64,000 nucleotides of DNA from Xenophilus sp. AP218F (GTDB taxonomy: Bacteria; Pseudomonadota; Gammaproteobacteria; Burkholderiales; Chromobacteriaceae), in the NCBI GenBank assembly GCA_002213445.1, contig NJIE01000022.1:219058-283057 (forward strand). Direction: 5' to 3'. This document shows positions 42,107 to 52,294 of this stretch, in pieces (position 1 is the stretch's first letter; each line of letters begins with the position of its first letter). Made by a program: the position numbers and the translations under genes. The notes below the pieces were generated by a model. That model searched no databases. It worked only from the letters and a program-made list of their open reading frames with translations, and had not been told where the DNA came from.

Positions 42107-42436
42107 ATGAGCCAACAAGCCATCCAGACCGCCAGCGAACAACAGATCCAGGCCCTGACCGAGCGCGTGCTGCAGCGCGTGCCGGCGCTGGTCGACGCGG
42201 CCGGCAAGGAAATGAACGACACCCAGCTGCTGAAGCTGGAATCGCATGTGCGCGCCATGTCGCGCCGTTCGCTGACCGGCGAAGGCCTGCCCGATTTCGA
42301 CCGCGCGCTGTTCGACGAAATCTCGCCCGCCGCGATGCAGTTGTCCCAAGCCGTGGTCGCGCTGTTCGGCAACCTGCCGTCCGACGAGGCGCTGCTGTTG
42401 TCCATCCACTTCGAAATGGCCCGAAACAAGGCCTGA
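42107..42436 (+). CDS. stand-alone PRD-domain protein (EF_0829/AHA_3910 family)
   Basis: A 109-aa helical protein consisting of one PTS-regulation domain. His47 (in LESHVRAMSRR) and His101 (in LLLSIHFEMAR) sit where PRDs are phosphorylated by HPr or EIIB. There is no DNA- or RNA-binding part. It opens the cassette, 20 bases before the SFCGS gene. In known PRD regulators phosphorylation reports sugar uptake; a free PRD could be a phosphocarrier or a modulator of the regulator at 47623. Family placement is from memory of narrow-distribution protein families. Confidence 0.85.
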   Translation: MSQQAIQTASEQQIQALTERVLQRVPALVDAAGKEMNDTQLLKLESHVRAMSRRSLTGEGLPDFDRALFDEISPAAMQLSQAVVALFGNLPSDEALLLSIHFEMARNKA

Positions 42437-42456
42437 ACCCCGCCAAGGAGCAAGAC

Positions 42457-42819
42457 ATGACTCAGATTACCGTAGTGATCGGCGACCGCCTGGGCAAAGG
42501 CCAGAAAGTCGGCCTGGGCGTCGAGCAGGCCAACGGCCGCGCCATCGTGATTCCCGGCATGGCCGCCGACATGAAGCTCGGCGACGTGATGAAGGCGGAA
42601 AACGCCCAGCTCGGCATCTCCTTCTGCGGCAGCGGCGGCGCCGGCGCCATCACCGCGCAAACCAAGCACGGCTACAAGGCCAAGTACGGCATGCGCTCGG
42701 TCGAGGAAGGCGTCACCGCCATCGAGGAAGGCTACAACGTGCTCGGCTTCGGCTTCATGGACAAGGAAGAACTGGGCCAGAAGCTGGTGGCCGCCTATCT
42801 GAAGAAATACGGCGGCTGA
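42457..42819 (+). CDS. glycine-rich SFCGS-family protein
   Basis: A 120-aa soluble protein with the hallmark GISFCGSGGAGAIT and a single Cys at 57 in that loop. The glycine-rich loop with one cysteine recalls phospho-cysteine loops of PTS EIIB proteins (CGxG type), but in those the Cys is near the N-terminus, so the likeness may be chance. Ribosome site AAGGAG precedes the ATG. The family is reported only together with its neighbours here; its function is undescribed. Confidence 0.88.
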   Translation: MTQITVVIGDRLGKGQKVGLGVEQANGRAIVIPGMAADMKLGDVMKAENAQLGISFCGSGGAGAITAQTKHGYKAKYGMRSVEEGVTAIEEGYNVLGFGFMDKEELGQKLVAAYLKKYGG

Positions 42820-42820
42820 A

Positions 42821-43138
42821 ATGAAGGAAACCTTCACCACCACCGTGCAGGTGCAAGGCGGCGGCGAGAGCAAGGCGCAGGCCTTCGCAGACGCGCTGTC
42901 GCAGGTGCAGCGGGTCGTGCTCGGCCAGAGCGGCAAGGTGCTGCTGCGCATCGAGCCGGCCGACCTCAGGGTGCTGTCCGCCGAGAGGCGCGCCCGCACC
43001 GAACGCTTCCTGTTCCTGTTCCTGCCGCGCGAGCGGGTCCGCTACACGGTGGCGCTGGAGGTCACGGTCAACGTCACGGCCATCGACGCCGAACGGGTGG
43101 CGTTTGCCGCCGCAAGCGATAACAAGAGGAGAGGCTGA
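42821..43138 (+). CDS. DUF4312-family protein
   Basis: A 105-aa soluble alpha/beta protein. Strands around FTTTVQVQGGG and YTVALEVTVNVTAI flank a helix (AFADALSQVQRVVL) and a basic segment (LSAERRARTERFLFLFLPRERVR). No catalytic motif is visible. One base separates it from the SFCGS gene and TGATG joins it to the next, so the products are likely made in fixed ratio. Confidence 0.85.
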   Translation: MKETFTTTVQVQGGGESKAQAFADALSQVQRVVLGQSGKVLLRIEPADLRVLSAERRARTERFLFLFLPRERVRYTVALEVTVNVTAIDAERVAFAAASDNKRRG

Positions 43139-43911
43139 TGTTCCTGATCATATTATTCAAGTCGCTGGCAATCGGCGGCCTGGTCGGCACCGCCGTCGGC
43201 GCCGGCGCGGCGCGCATGTTCCACGCGCCCACCACCCAGGGCATGGGCGCCTTCCGCACGCTGGGCGAGCTCAACTCCTGCGAGGGCGACCCGGCTTCGC
43301 ACTTCTCCTTCGGCCTCGGCTTCTTCTTCAACGCCTGGGCCTCGTCGGTGGCCGCCGGCGCCTTCACCCAGGATATCGACCACCGCATCATCCCGCACTG
43401 GGGGGCGGCGGCGCTGCTGTCGCGCAACCGCAATCTGGCCGAAACCCTGCACAACCCCAGGAAGATGGCGCTGGTCTGCGGCCTGATCGGCATGCTGGTG
43501 GTGGCCTTCCTCAACTCCACCGCCTCGGCGGTGCCGCCTGCGCTGCAAATCACCGCGGTCAAGGTGCTGGTGCCGGCCGCCAACCTGCTGGTGAACATCA
43601 TCATGCCGGTGATCTTCTGGCTGGCCGCCATCGAGGCGGGCAAGCGCTCCGGCTTCTGGGGCACCATCTTCGGCGGCCTGGCGCAACTGATCATGGGCAA
43701 CGCGGTGCCGGGCCTGGTGCTGGGCATCCTGATCGGCAAGGGCGTCGACGACGGCGGCTGGAACCGCATCACCAAGGTGATGATGGCGGCCATCGTGGCC
43801 TTGTTCGTGCTCAGCGCCTTCTTCCGCGGCTTTGATCTCAAGATGCTGGAATCCTTCCGTCTGGGCGCGCCTGACTGGCTGCACGCCTTCCACAACGCCG
43901 TGCGCGGATAA
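43138..43911 (+). CDS. DUF4311-family integral membrane protein
   Basis: A 257-aa protein with about six membrane segments. Polar features inside are GMGAFRTLGELNSCEGDPASHFSFG split near residues 38-62 and NAWASSVAAGAFTQDIDHRIIPHWG near 67-91. LVPAANLLVNIIMPVIFWLAA and GLAQLIMGNAVPGLVLGILIGKG form paired helices. It is probably one half of a permease with the DUF4310 protein downstream. It is not similar by eye to known PTS EIIC subunits. Confidence 0.87.
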   Translation: MFLIILFKSLAIGGLVGTAVGAGAARMFHAPTTQGMGAFRTLGELNSCEGDPASHFSFGLGFFFNAWASSVAAGAFTQDIDHRIIPHWGAAALLSRNRNLAETLHNPRKMALVCGLIGMLVVAFLNSTASAVPPALQITAVKVLVPAANLLVNIIMPVIFWLAAIEAGKRSGFWGTIFGGLAQLIMGNAVPGLVLGILIGKGVDDGGWNRITKVMMAAIVALFVLSAFFRGFDLKMLESFRLGAPDWLHAFHNAVRG

Positions 43912-43928
43912 GCAAGAGGAGAAAAACA

Positions 43929-44591
43929 ATGGACGACGTGCAAGTTGACGAACTGAAACGCGACTTCTGGTACGCGGACTGGACCTTCCCGCTGCTGGTG
44001 GCCATCCTGTCTTCCGGCGTGTTCGCCGGGACGCATATGTATTACGTTCACGGCATCGGCGCTTTCAACGAAGTGGCCTTCGTCTCGATGCTGCGCGCCA
44101 GCATGGACACCGGCGTCTACGGCGCGGTAGCCGCGTTTGGCGCCAGCTTCCTGTTCGCCCGGGTGATCGAAGGCTCGCTGGTGGGGATTCTGGACATCGG
44201 CGGGGCCATCATGACCGGGGTCGGCCTGGGCATCCCGGCGATGTTCCTCGGCGCCGGCGTCACCCTGCCGGTGGAGAACTTCTTCGCCGCGCTGGGCACC
44301 GGCTTCCTGATCGGCCTCGCCATCGGCGGCGTGATCATCCTGGCGCGCAAATTCACCATCAACCAGGGCAACTCCACCTTCGGCGCGGACGTGATGATGG
44401 GGGCCGGCAACGCCTCCGGCCGCTTCCTTGGCCCGCTGATCATCCTGTCGGCGATCGCCGCCTCCATTCCGATCGGCGTCGGCTCGCTGCTGGGCGCGCT
44501 CGCCTTCTACCTGTGGGGCAAGCCGATCACCGGCGGCGCCATCCTGGGGGCGATGCTGTTCGGCGCGTTCTTCCCCGTCGCCATCGCCTGA
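43929..44591 (+). CDS. DUF4310-family integral membrane protein
   Basis: A 220-aa protein: a short charged N-terminus (MDDVQVDELKRDFWYADW) then about six helices rich in Gly/Ala (GIPAMFLGAGVTLPVENFFAALGTG, SIPIGVGSLLGALAFYLWG). AAGAGGAGA precedes the ATG, 17 bases after DUF4311. The two membrane proteins always travel together in this cassette and are inferred to form a transporter whose substrate feeds the enzymes encoded next. Confidence 0.87.
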   Translation: MDDVQVDELKRDFWYADWTFPLLVAILSSGVFAGTHMYYVHGIGAFNEVAFVSMLRASMDTGVYGAVAAFGASFLFARVIEGSLVGILDIGGAIMTGVGLGIPAMFLGAGVTLPVENFFAALGTGFLIGLAIGGVIILARKFTINQGNSTFGADVMMGAGNASGRFLGPLIILSAIAASIPIGVGSLLGALAFYLWGKPITGGAILGAMLFGAFFPVAIA

Positions 44592-44602
44592 GGAGGCTCG
44601 CC

Positions 44603-45736
44603 ATGTACGATCTGATCATCCGCCAGGCCCGCCTCGTCGACGACAGCCTGTGCGACATCGCGGTCAGCCGCGGCAAGATCGCCGCCATCGGCCGCCTGGC
44701 CGGCCCGGCGGCGCGCAGCCTGGACCTGGCGGGCCGGCGCTACCTCAGCGCCGGCTGGATAGACGGCCACGTGCATTGCTTCGCCGAGTCGCCGATCTAC
44801 CATGACGAGCCGGACGCGGTAGGCGTGGCCGGCGGCGTCACCACCGTGGTGGACGCCGGCAGCGCCGGCGCCGACGACATCGCCCGTTTCCGCCAGCTGG
44901 CGAGCGAGGCCCGCACCGAAGTGCGCGCCCTGCTCAACATCTCGCGCATCGGCCTCGCCACCCAGCACGAGCTGGCCGAACTCGACGACATCGATCTGCA
45001 ACTGGCGCGGCAAGCCATCGCCCGGCACCTGGGCTTCATCGTCGGCCTCAAGGCGCGGCTGAGCGGCAGCGTGGTCGGCGACAACGGCATCGCGCCGCTG
45101 CGGCTGGCCAAGGCGCTGCAACAATCGGCCGGCGGGTTGCCGCTGATGGTCCACGTCGGCAACACGCCGCCGGACCTCGATGACATCGCCGCGCTGCTGG
45201 AGAAGGGCGACATCCTCACCCACTGCTACAACGGCAAGCCCAACCGCATCCTAGACCAGCAGGCCCGCCTGCGGCGCAGCGTGCTGGCGATGCTGGAACG
45301 CGGCGCGCTGCTGGACGTCGGCCACGGCGGCGCCAGCTTCAGCTTCGAAGTGGCCCGCGCCGCCTTCGAACAGGGCATTTACCCGCACACCATCAGCTCC
45401 GACATCTACTGCCGCAACCGCATCGCCGGCCCGGTATACAGCCTTGCCCACGTGCTGTCCAAATTCCTGGCGCTGGGCATGCCGCTGCCGCGGCTGATCG
45501 ACTGCGTCACCGCCAACGCCGCCGCCGCGCTCGGCCTCGCCGGCAAGGGACGGCTGGAGGTGGGCGCCGACGCCGATTTCACCCTGTTCGACATTTCGCC
45601 CGCAAAGGGCGTCCTCCATGATTGCGAGGGCGCCAGCCTGCCCGCCGCCCAAAGCCTGCGGCCGCTGGCCGCCATCGTCGCCGGCGTCGTATGGCCCACT
45701 CAGGAAGGGAAAGCCGACCATGTCTTTGACCTATGA
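44603..45736 (+). CDS. amidohydrolase/deacetylase-family metallohydrolase
   Basis: A 377-aa enzyme of the amidohydrolase superfamily. Metal ligands are visible: HxH at His56/His58, a likely carboxylated Lys150, His184, His207 and Asp267. This two-metal set suits hydrolysis of a cyclic amide or N-acyl bond, so it may deacylate or open the incoming sugar acid before DgaE acts. AGGAGG precedes the ATG. It overlaps the next gene by 17 bases. Confidence 0.88.
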   Translation: MYDLIIRQARLVDDSLCDIAVSRGKIAAIGRLAGPAARSLDLAGRRYLSAGWIDGHVHCFAESPIYHDEPDAVGVAGGVTTVVDAGSAGADDIARFRQLASEARTEVRALLNISRIGLATQHELAELDDIDLQLARQAIARHLGFIVGLKARLSGSVVGDNGIAPLRLAKALQQSAGGLPLMVHVGNTPPDLDDIAALLEKGDILTHCYNGKPNRILDQQARLRRSVLAMLERGALLDVGHGGASFSFEVARAAFEQGIYPHTISSDIYCRNRIAGPVYSLAHVLSKFLALGMPLPRLIDCVTANAAAALGLAGKGRLEVGADADFTLFDISPAKGVLHDCEGASLPAAQSLRPLAAIVAGVVWPTQEGKADHVFDL

Positions 45737-46832
45737 AAAATATCCGCTCAAGCCCGTCATCAACGCCTCCGGCCGCATGAGCATACTAGGCGTCTCCACG
45801 CCCAGCGCCGGCGTGGCCGCCGCCGTCCAGCACGGTCTGAGCCATTACTTTGAAATGCAGGATCTGGCCGACAAGACCAGCGCCTACCTCGCCGGCCTGC
45901 TTGACGTGGAAGGCGTCGCCCTGGTGTCCTGCGCCTCGGCCGGCATCGCCCAGGCGGTGGCGGCGGTCATCGTCAGGGACGACCCCGATCTGCTGGTCAA
46001 CCTGCACACCCGCCCGGTGAACGGCCCCCGCGAAATCGTCATGGCCAAGGGCCACAACGTCAATTACGGCGCGCCGGTAGCCACCATGGTGGCGCTGGGC
46101 GGCGGCAAGGTGGTGGAAGCCGGCTGGAGCAACGAGTGCTCGGCGGCGCAACTGGCGGCGGCGATCACCGCCGACACCGCCGCCGTCCTCTACATCAAAT
46201 CGCACCACGCGGTGCAAAAGAGCATGCTCAGCGTGGCCGAGGCGGCAGAGGTGGCGCGCAGCCGCCAGTTGCCGCTGATCGTCGACGCCGCCGCCGAGGA
46301 AGACCTCGCCGCCTACTACCGCCAGGGCGCCGACCTGGTGATCTACAGCGGCGCCAAGGCGATGGAAGGCCCGTCCAGCGGGCTGGTGCTGGGCCGCCAG
46401 CCTTATGTCGACTGGGTTCGCCTGCAATCCCGCGGCATAGGCCGCGCCATGAAGATAGGCAAGGAGGGCATCCTGGGCTTGGCCCAGGCGGTCGAGGAAT
46501 ACCTGACCCGCCCCAAGGCCAGCGGCGCGTCGATGGCCGAGCGGCTGCAGCCCTTGCTGGCCCGCCTTGACGTCCTGCCAGGCGTCGGCGCGCGGGTGGT
46601 CTGGGACGACGCCGGCCGCGACATCGCCCGCGCCGAAATCGCCTTCGACCCGGCGCGCGCCGGCCTCGACGCCCGCGCCGCCGCCGCCCGCCTCAAGGCC
46701 GGCAGCCCGGCGATCTACTGCCGCGAATACCGCGCCAACGAAGGCAAGCTGGAACTGGACATCCGCAGCGTCAGCGACTCGCAACTGGCGATCATCGGCG
46801 ACTGCATCGAAACCCTGATCAAGGAACACTGA
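45720..46832 (+). CDS. dgaE: PLP-dependent D-glucosaminate-6-phosphate ammonia-lyase-like enzyme
   Basis: A 370-aa SelA-like aminotransferase-fold enzyme. The PLP-binding lysine is Lys213 in IYSGAKAMEGPSSG, with the preceding aspartate in LPLIVDAAAEEDL. In Salmonella DgaE converts D-glucosaminate 6-phosphate to 2-keto-3-deoxygluconate 6-phosphate and ammonia. Pairing with the aldolase next door supports that reaction or a close analogue here. The start at 45720 lies inside the hydrolase gene. Confidence 0.88.
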   Translation: MSLTYEKYPLKPVINASGRMSILGVSTPSAGVAAAVQHGLSHYFEMQDLADKTSAYLAGLLDVEGVALVSCASAGIAQAVAAVIVRDDPDLLVNLHTRPVNGPREIVMAKGHNVNYGAPVATMVALGGGKVVEAGWSNECSAAQLAAAITADTAAVLYIKSHHAVQKSMLSVAEAAEVARSRQLPLIVDAAAEEDLAAYYRQGADLVIYSGAKAMEGPSSGLVLGRQPYVDWVRLQSRGIGRAMKIGKEGILGLAQAVEEYLTRPKASGASMAERLQPLLARLDVLPGVGARVVWDDAGRDIARAEIAFDPARAGLDARAAAARLKAGSPAIYCREYRANEGKLELDIRSVSDSQLAIIGDCIETLIKEH

Positions 46833-46835
46833 ACC

Positions 46836-47576
46836 ATGCGACTCGCCCCCAACTTCCATCAGGACCGCGTCTGCCTCAACGTGCTGGCCGGCAGCAAGCA
46901 AAACGCCGTCGAAATCTACGACGCCGCCGAAGGCCACGTGCTAGTGGGCCTGCTGTCCAAGAACTACCCGGATGTGGCCAGCGCGGTGGCCGACATGCGC
47001 GACTACGCCGCCGCCATCGACAACGCCGTCTCGGTGGGACTGGGCGCCGGCGACCCGCGCCAGTCGGCCATGGTCAGCGCCATCGCCGGCCAGTTGCAGC
47101 CGCAACACGTCAACCAGGTGTTCACCGGCGTCGGCGCCAGCCGAACGCTGCTGGGCCAGAACCAGACCGTGATCAACGGCCTGGTGTCGCCTTGCGGCCA
47201 GCCCGGCATGGTCAAGATCTCCACCGGGCCGCTGAGCGCGCAGGCGCCGCGCGGCGTGGTGCCTGCGGACACCGCCATCGCCATGCTCAAGGACATGGGC
47301 GCCGATTCGGTCAAATACTTCTCGATGGACGGGCTGAAATACCGCGACGAGTACCAGGCAGTAGCCGAAGCCTGCGCCCGGCACCAGTTCTGGCTGGAAC
47401 CAACCGGCGGCATCGATCTCCAAAACTTCGGGGAAATTCTGCGAATTGCGCTGGACGCCGGCGTCCCCAGGATCATCCCGCACGTATACAGCTCCATCAT
47501 CGACAAGGCCAGCGGCCAGACCCGCCCGGCCGACGTGCGCGCCCTGCTCGCGATGACCAAACAGGCGCTGTCCTGA
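46836..47576 (+). CDS. dgaF: KDGP aldolase (DgaF-like)
   Basis: A 246-aa TIM-barrel aldolase. GADSVKYFSMDGL carries Lys160, a candidate Schiff-base lysine, and a phosphate-binding end is seen in LEPTGGIDLQNF. DgaF splits 2-keto-3-deoxy-6-phosphogluconate into pyruvate and glyceraldehyde 3-phosphate. It differs from the short Entner-Doudoroff Eda type. It follows dgaE by 3 bases and closes the enzyme set. Confidence 0.88.
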   Translation: MRLAPNFHQDRVCLNVLAGSKQNAVEIYDAAEGHVLVGLLSKNYPDVASAVADMRDYAAAIDNAVSVGLGAGDPRQSAMVSAIAGQLQPQHVNQVFTGVGASRTLLGQNQTVINGLVSPCGQPGMVKISTGPLSAQAPRGVVPADTAIAMLKDMGADSVKYFSMDGLKYRDEYQAVAEACARHQFWLEPTGGIDLQNFGEILRIALDAGVPRIIPHVYSSIIDKASGQTRPADVRALLAMTKQALS

Positions 47577-47622
47577 CCCACCACCTTTTGGCCGGCCGCC
47601 AGGCCGGCCCGACGAGGCCCGC

Positions 47623-49539
47623 ATGACCCGATTTCCGCACCCGCGGCTCGCCCGCCTGTTCGACGTCCTGCAAACGGAGACCCTGCCGCAGGAAGAGCTG
47701 GCGCGCCGGCTGGCGGTCTCCACCCGCACGGTGCGCAGCGACATCGGGGCCCTGAACGAGATCCTGCGGGACTACGGCGCGCAATTCGTGCTGCAGCGCG
47801 GGGAAGGCTACCGGCTGGCGGTGGAGAACGCCGCCAGCTTCGAACGGCTGCGCGACGAGGCTCGGCCTCCGCGGCGCTTGCCGCGCACCGGCAGCGAGCG
47901 GGTCCACTTCCTGCTGTGGCGCTTCCTGACCGCGACCTACTCGCTGAAGCTGCAGGACATCGCCGACGAATGGTTCCTCAGCCGCGCGGTGCTGCAGGGC
48001 GACATGGCCGAGGTGCGCGACTGGCTGGCGCGCTACCATCTCGCCATCGAAACCCGGCCGCACTACGGCATGAAGCTGCTGGGCCGCGAATCCGCCATCC
48101 GCGCCTGCCTGGCCGAGCTGATGTGCCTGCTGACGCGCGACCTGCCGGAACATCCGCTGCTGGCGGGCGACGCCAAGCCCGGCGACGATCTGCTTACGCT
48201 GCGCAGCGCGCTGGCCGACTATCTCGCCGCCAGCCAGATACGCCTCACCGACGAAGGCATGCATTTTCTCTGCCACTACTGCGCCATCGCCTGCCAGCGC
48301 CTGCGCGCGGGCTTCCCGCTGGAAGACTTCGACTGCGACGACATCGCGCGCGACGTCCGCCATCTGGCCGCCCACATCGCCGGCCTGCTGCGCAAGCTGG
48401 CCGGCACGGAGCTCTCCCCGGCCGAGACGGCCTTCCTCGCCGTGCACATCTCGGCGCGCAGCGTGGCCGGTTTAAGACCCGCCGCCATCAACGCCGACGA
48501 CGCCGAAACGCTGGCGCACTACCTGCTGGACTACATCAACGCCCACTACAACTACGATCTGCGCCACGATGAAAAGCTGGCGCAAGATCTGGCCACCCAC
48601 GTCCGGACCATGATCACCCGGGTGCGCTACCAGATCAATCTGCCCAACCCGGTGCTGGCCGACATCAAGGAGCATTACGCGATGGCCTACGACATCACGC
48701 TGGCGGCGGTGTCGAGCTGGGCGCGTCATTCTCCGTTCCAGATCAGCGAGGACGAAATCGGCTATCTGGTGCTGCACATCGGCGTCGGCCTGGAGCGGCA
48801 CTACCAGATCGGCTTCATCTACCGGCCGCAGGCGCTGCTGGTCTGCGACAGCGGCACCTCGACGCTGCGCACGCTGGAGGCGATGCTGCACCGCCGTTTT
48901 CCGCAGATCTGCGTCCGCGACGCCATTTCGCAGCAGGAATACGAAACCCTGGAGGCGATCCACGCCGATTTCGTGATCTCCACCGTCAGGCTGGAAGAGA
49001 AGAACCGCCCCGTGGTGGTGGCCTCGCCCTTCCCCTCCGACTACCAGCTGGAACAGCTGGCGCGGCTGGTGCAGGTGGATTGCAGCCGCGCCGCCATGCT
49101 GGAGCGCTACTTCGACGCGCGCCACTTCCTGGTAGCGGAAGGCAGGATGGGGCAGGACGAATTGTTCCGCCGTCTGTGCGCGCAGCTGGAGGCCGAGGGG
49201 TATGTCGGCGACGACTACTATCCGTCAGTGGCGGAACGCGAGGCGATACTCGGCACCATGCTGGGCGACGGCATCGCCCTGCCGCACTCGCTGGGCCTGC
49301 TCGCGCGCCGCACCGCGGTGTACACGGTGCTGGCGCCGGAAGGCATAGACTGGGGCGACGGCGGCATCGCCTACGTGATCTTCCTGCTGGCCATCTGCAA
49401 GGACGATTACGAAGAGGCGATGGTGATCTATGACCTGTTCGTATCGCTGATGCGCGAACGCTCCACCAGCCGGCTGCTGGAAAGCCGCAGCTTCGACAGC
49501 TTCAAGCGCATCGCCATCGAGTGCCTGGCCAAGCGCTGA
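47623..49539 (+). CDS. PRD- and PTS-domain transcriptional activator (MtlR/LicR type)
   Basis: A 638-aa regulator. The N-terminal HTH (LPQEELARRLAVSTRTVRSDI) shows it binds DNA; the RNA-binding CAT domain of true BglG antiterminators is missing. After a second HTH-like region come PRD1 (about 185-290) and PRD2 (about 300-400), an EIIB-like domain with Cys408 in LLVCDSGTS, and an EIIA-like domain with active His555 in GDGIALPHS. Phosphorylation by HPr and an EIIB would set its activity. It follows the aldolase by 46 bases and very likely controls the cassette. Confidence 0.9.
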   Translation: MTRFPHPRLARLFDVLQTETLPQEELARRLAVSTRTVRSDIGALNEILRDYGAQFVLQRGEGYRLAVENAASFERLRDEARPPRRLPRTGSERVHFLLWRFLTATYSLKLQDIADEWFLSRAVLQGDMAEVRDWLARYHLAIETRPHYGMKLLGRESAIRACLAELMCLLTRDLPEHPLLAGDAKPGDDLLTLRSALADYLAASQIRLTDEGMHFLCHYCAIACQRLRAGFPLEDFDCDDIARDVRHLAAHIAGLLRKLAGTELSPAETAFLAVHISARSVAGLRPAAINADDAETLAHYLLDYINAHYNYDLRHDEKLAQDLATHVRTMITRVRYQINLPNPVLADIKEHYAMAYDITLAAVSSWARHSPFQISEDEIGYLVLHIGVGLERHYQIGFIYRPQALLVCDSGTSTLRTLEAMLHRRFPQICVRDAISQQEYETLEAIHADFVISTVRLEEKNRPVVVASPFPSDYQLEQLARLVQVDCSRAAMLERYFDARHFLVAEGRMGQDELFRRLCAQLEAEGYVGDDYYPSVAEREAILGTMLGDGIALPHSLGLLARRTAVYTVLAPEGIDWGDGGIAYVIFLLAICKDDYEEAMVIYDLFVSLMRERSTSRLLESRSFDSFKRIAIECLAKR

Positions 49540-49603
49540 CGGGGCGGCCCCGCCAGCCGGGTGATATACTGGCTCTCCGAATCACCGCAGTCCGTCCGCC
49601 GCC

Positions 49604-52224
<2,621 letters not shown>

Positions 52225-52243
52225 GCCTGCCTTCCGGCCATGG

Positions 52244-52272
52244 AAAAACCGGCATCCTAGATGCCGGTTTTT
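52244..52272. terminator. bidirectional terminator between serS and the CBS-GGDEF-EAL gene
   Basis: AAAAACCGGCAT-CCTAG-ATGCCGGTTTTT is a 12-bp stem with A and T runs on both ends, between convergent genes. Confidence 0.93.
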
Positions 52273-52294
52273 CTTTGCCCGCCGCCAGCGCGGC

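Noticed and set aside
47623..49539. BglG-type RNA antiterminator
   Set aside because: The N-terminus is an HTH DNA-binding region, not the CAT RNA-binding domain. A DNA-binding activator is the better reading.
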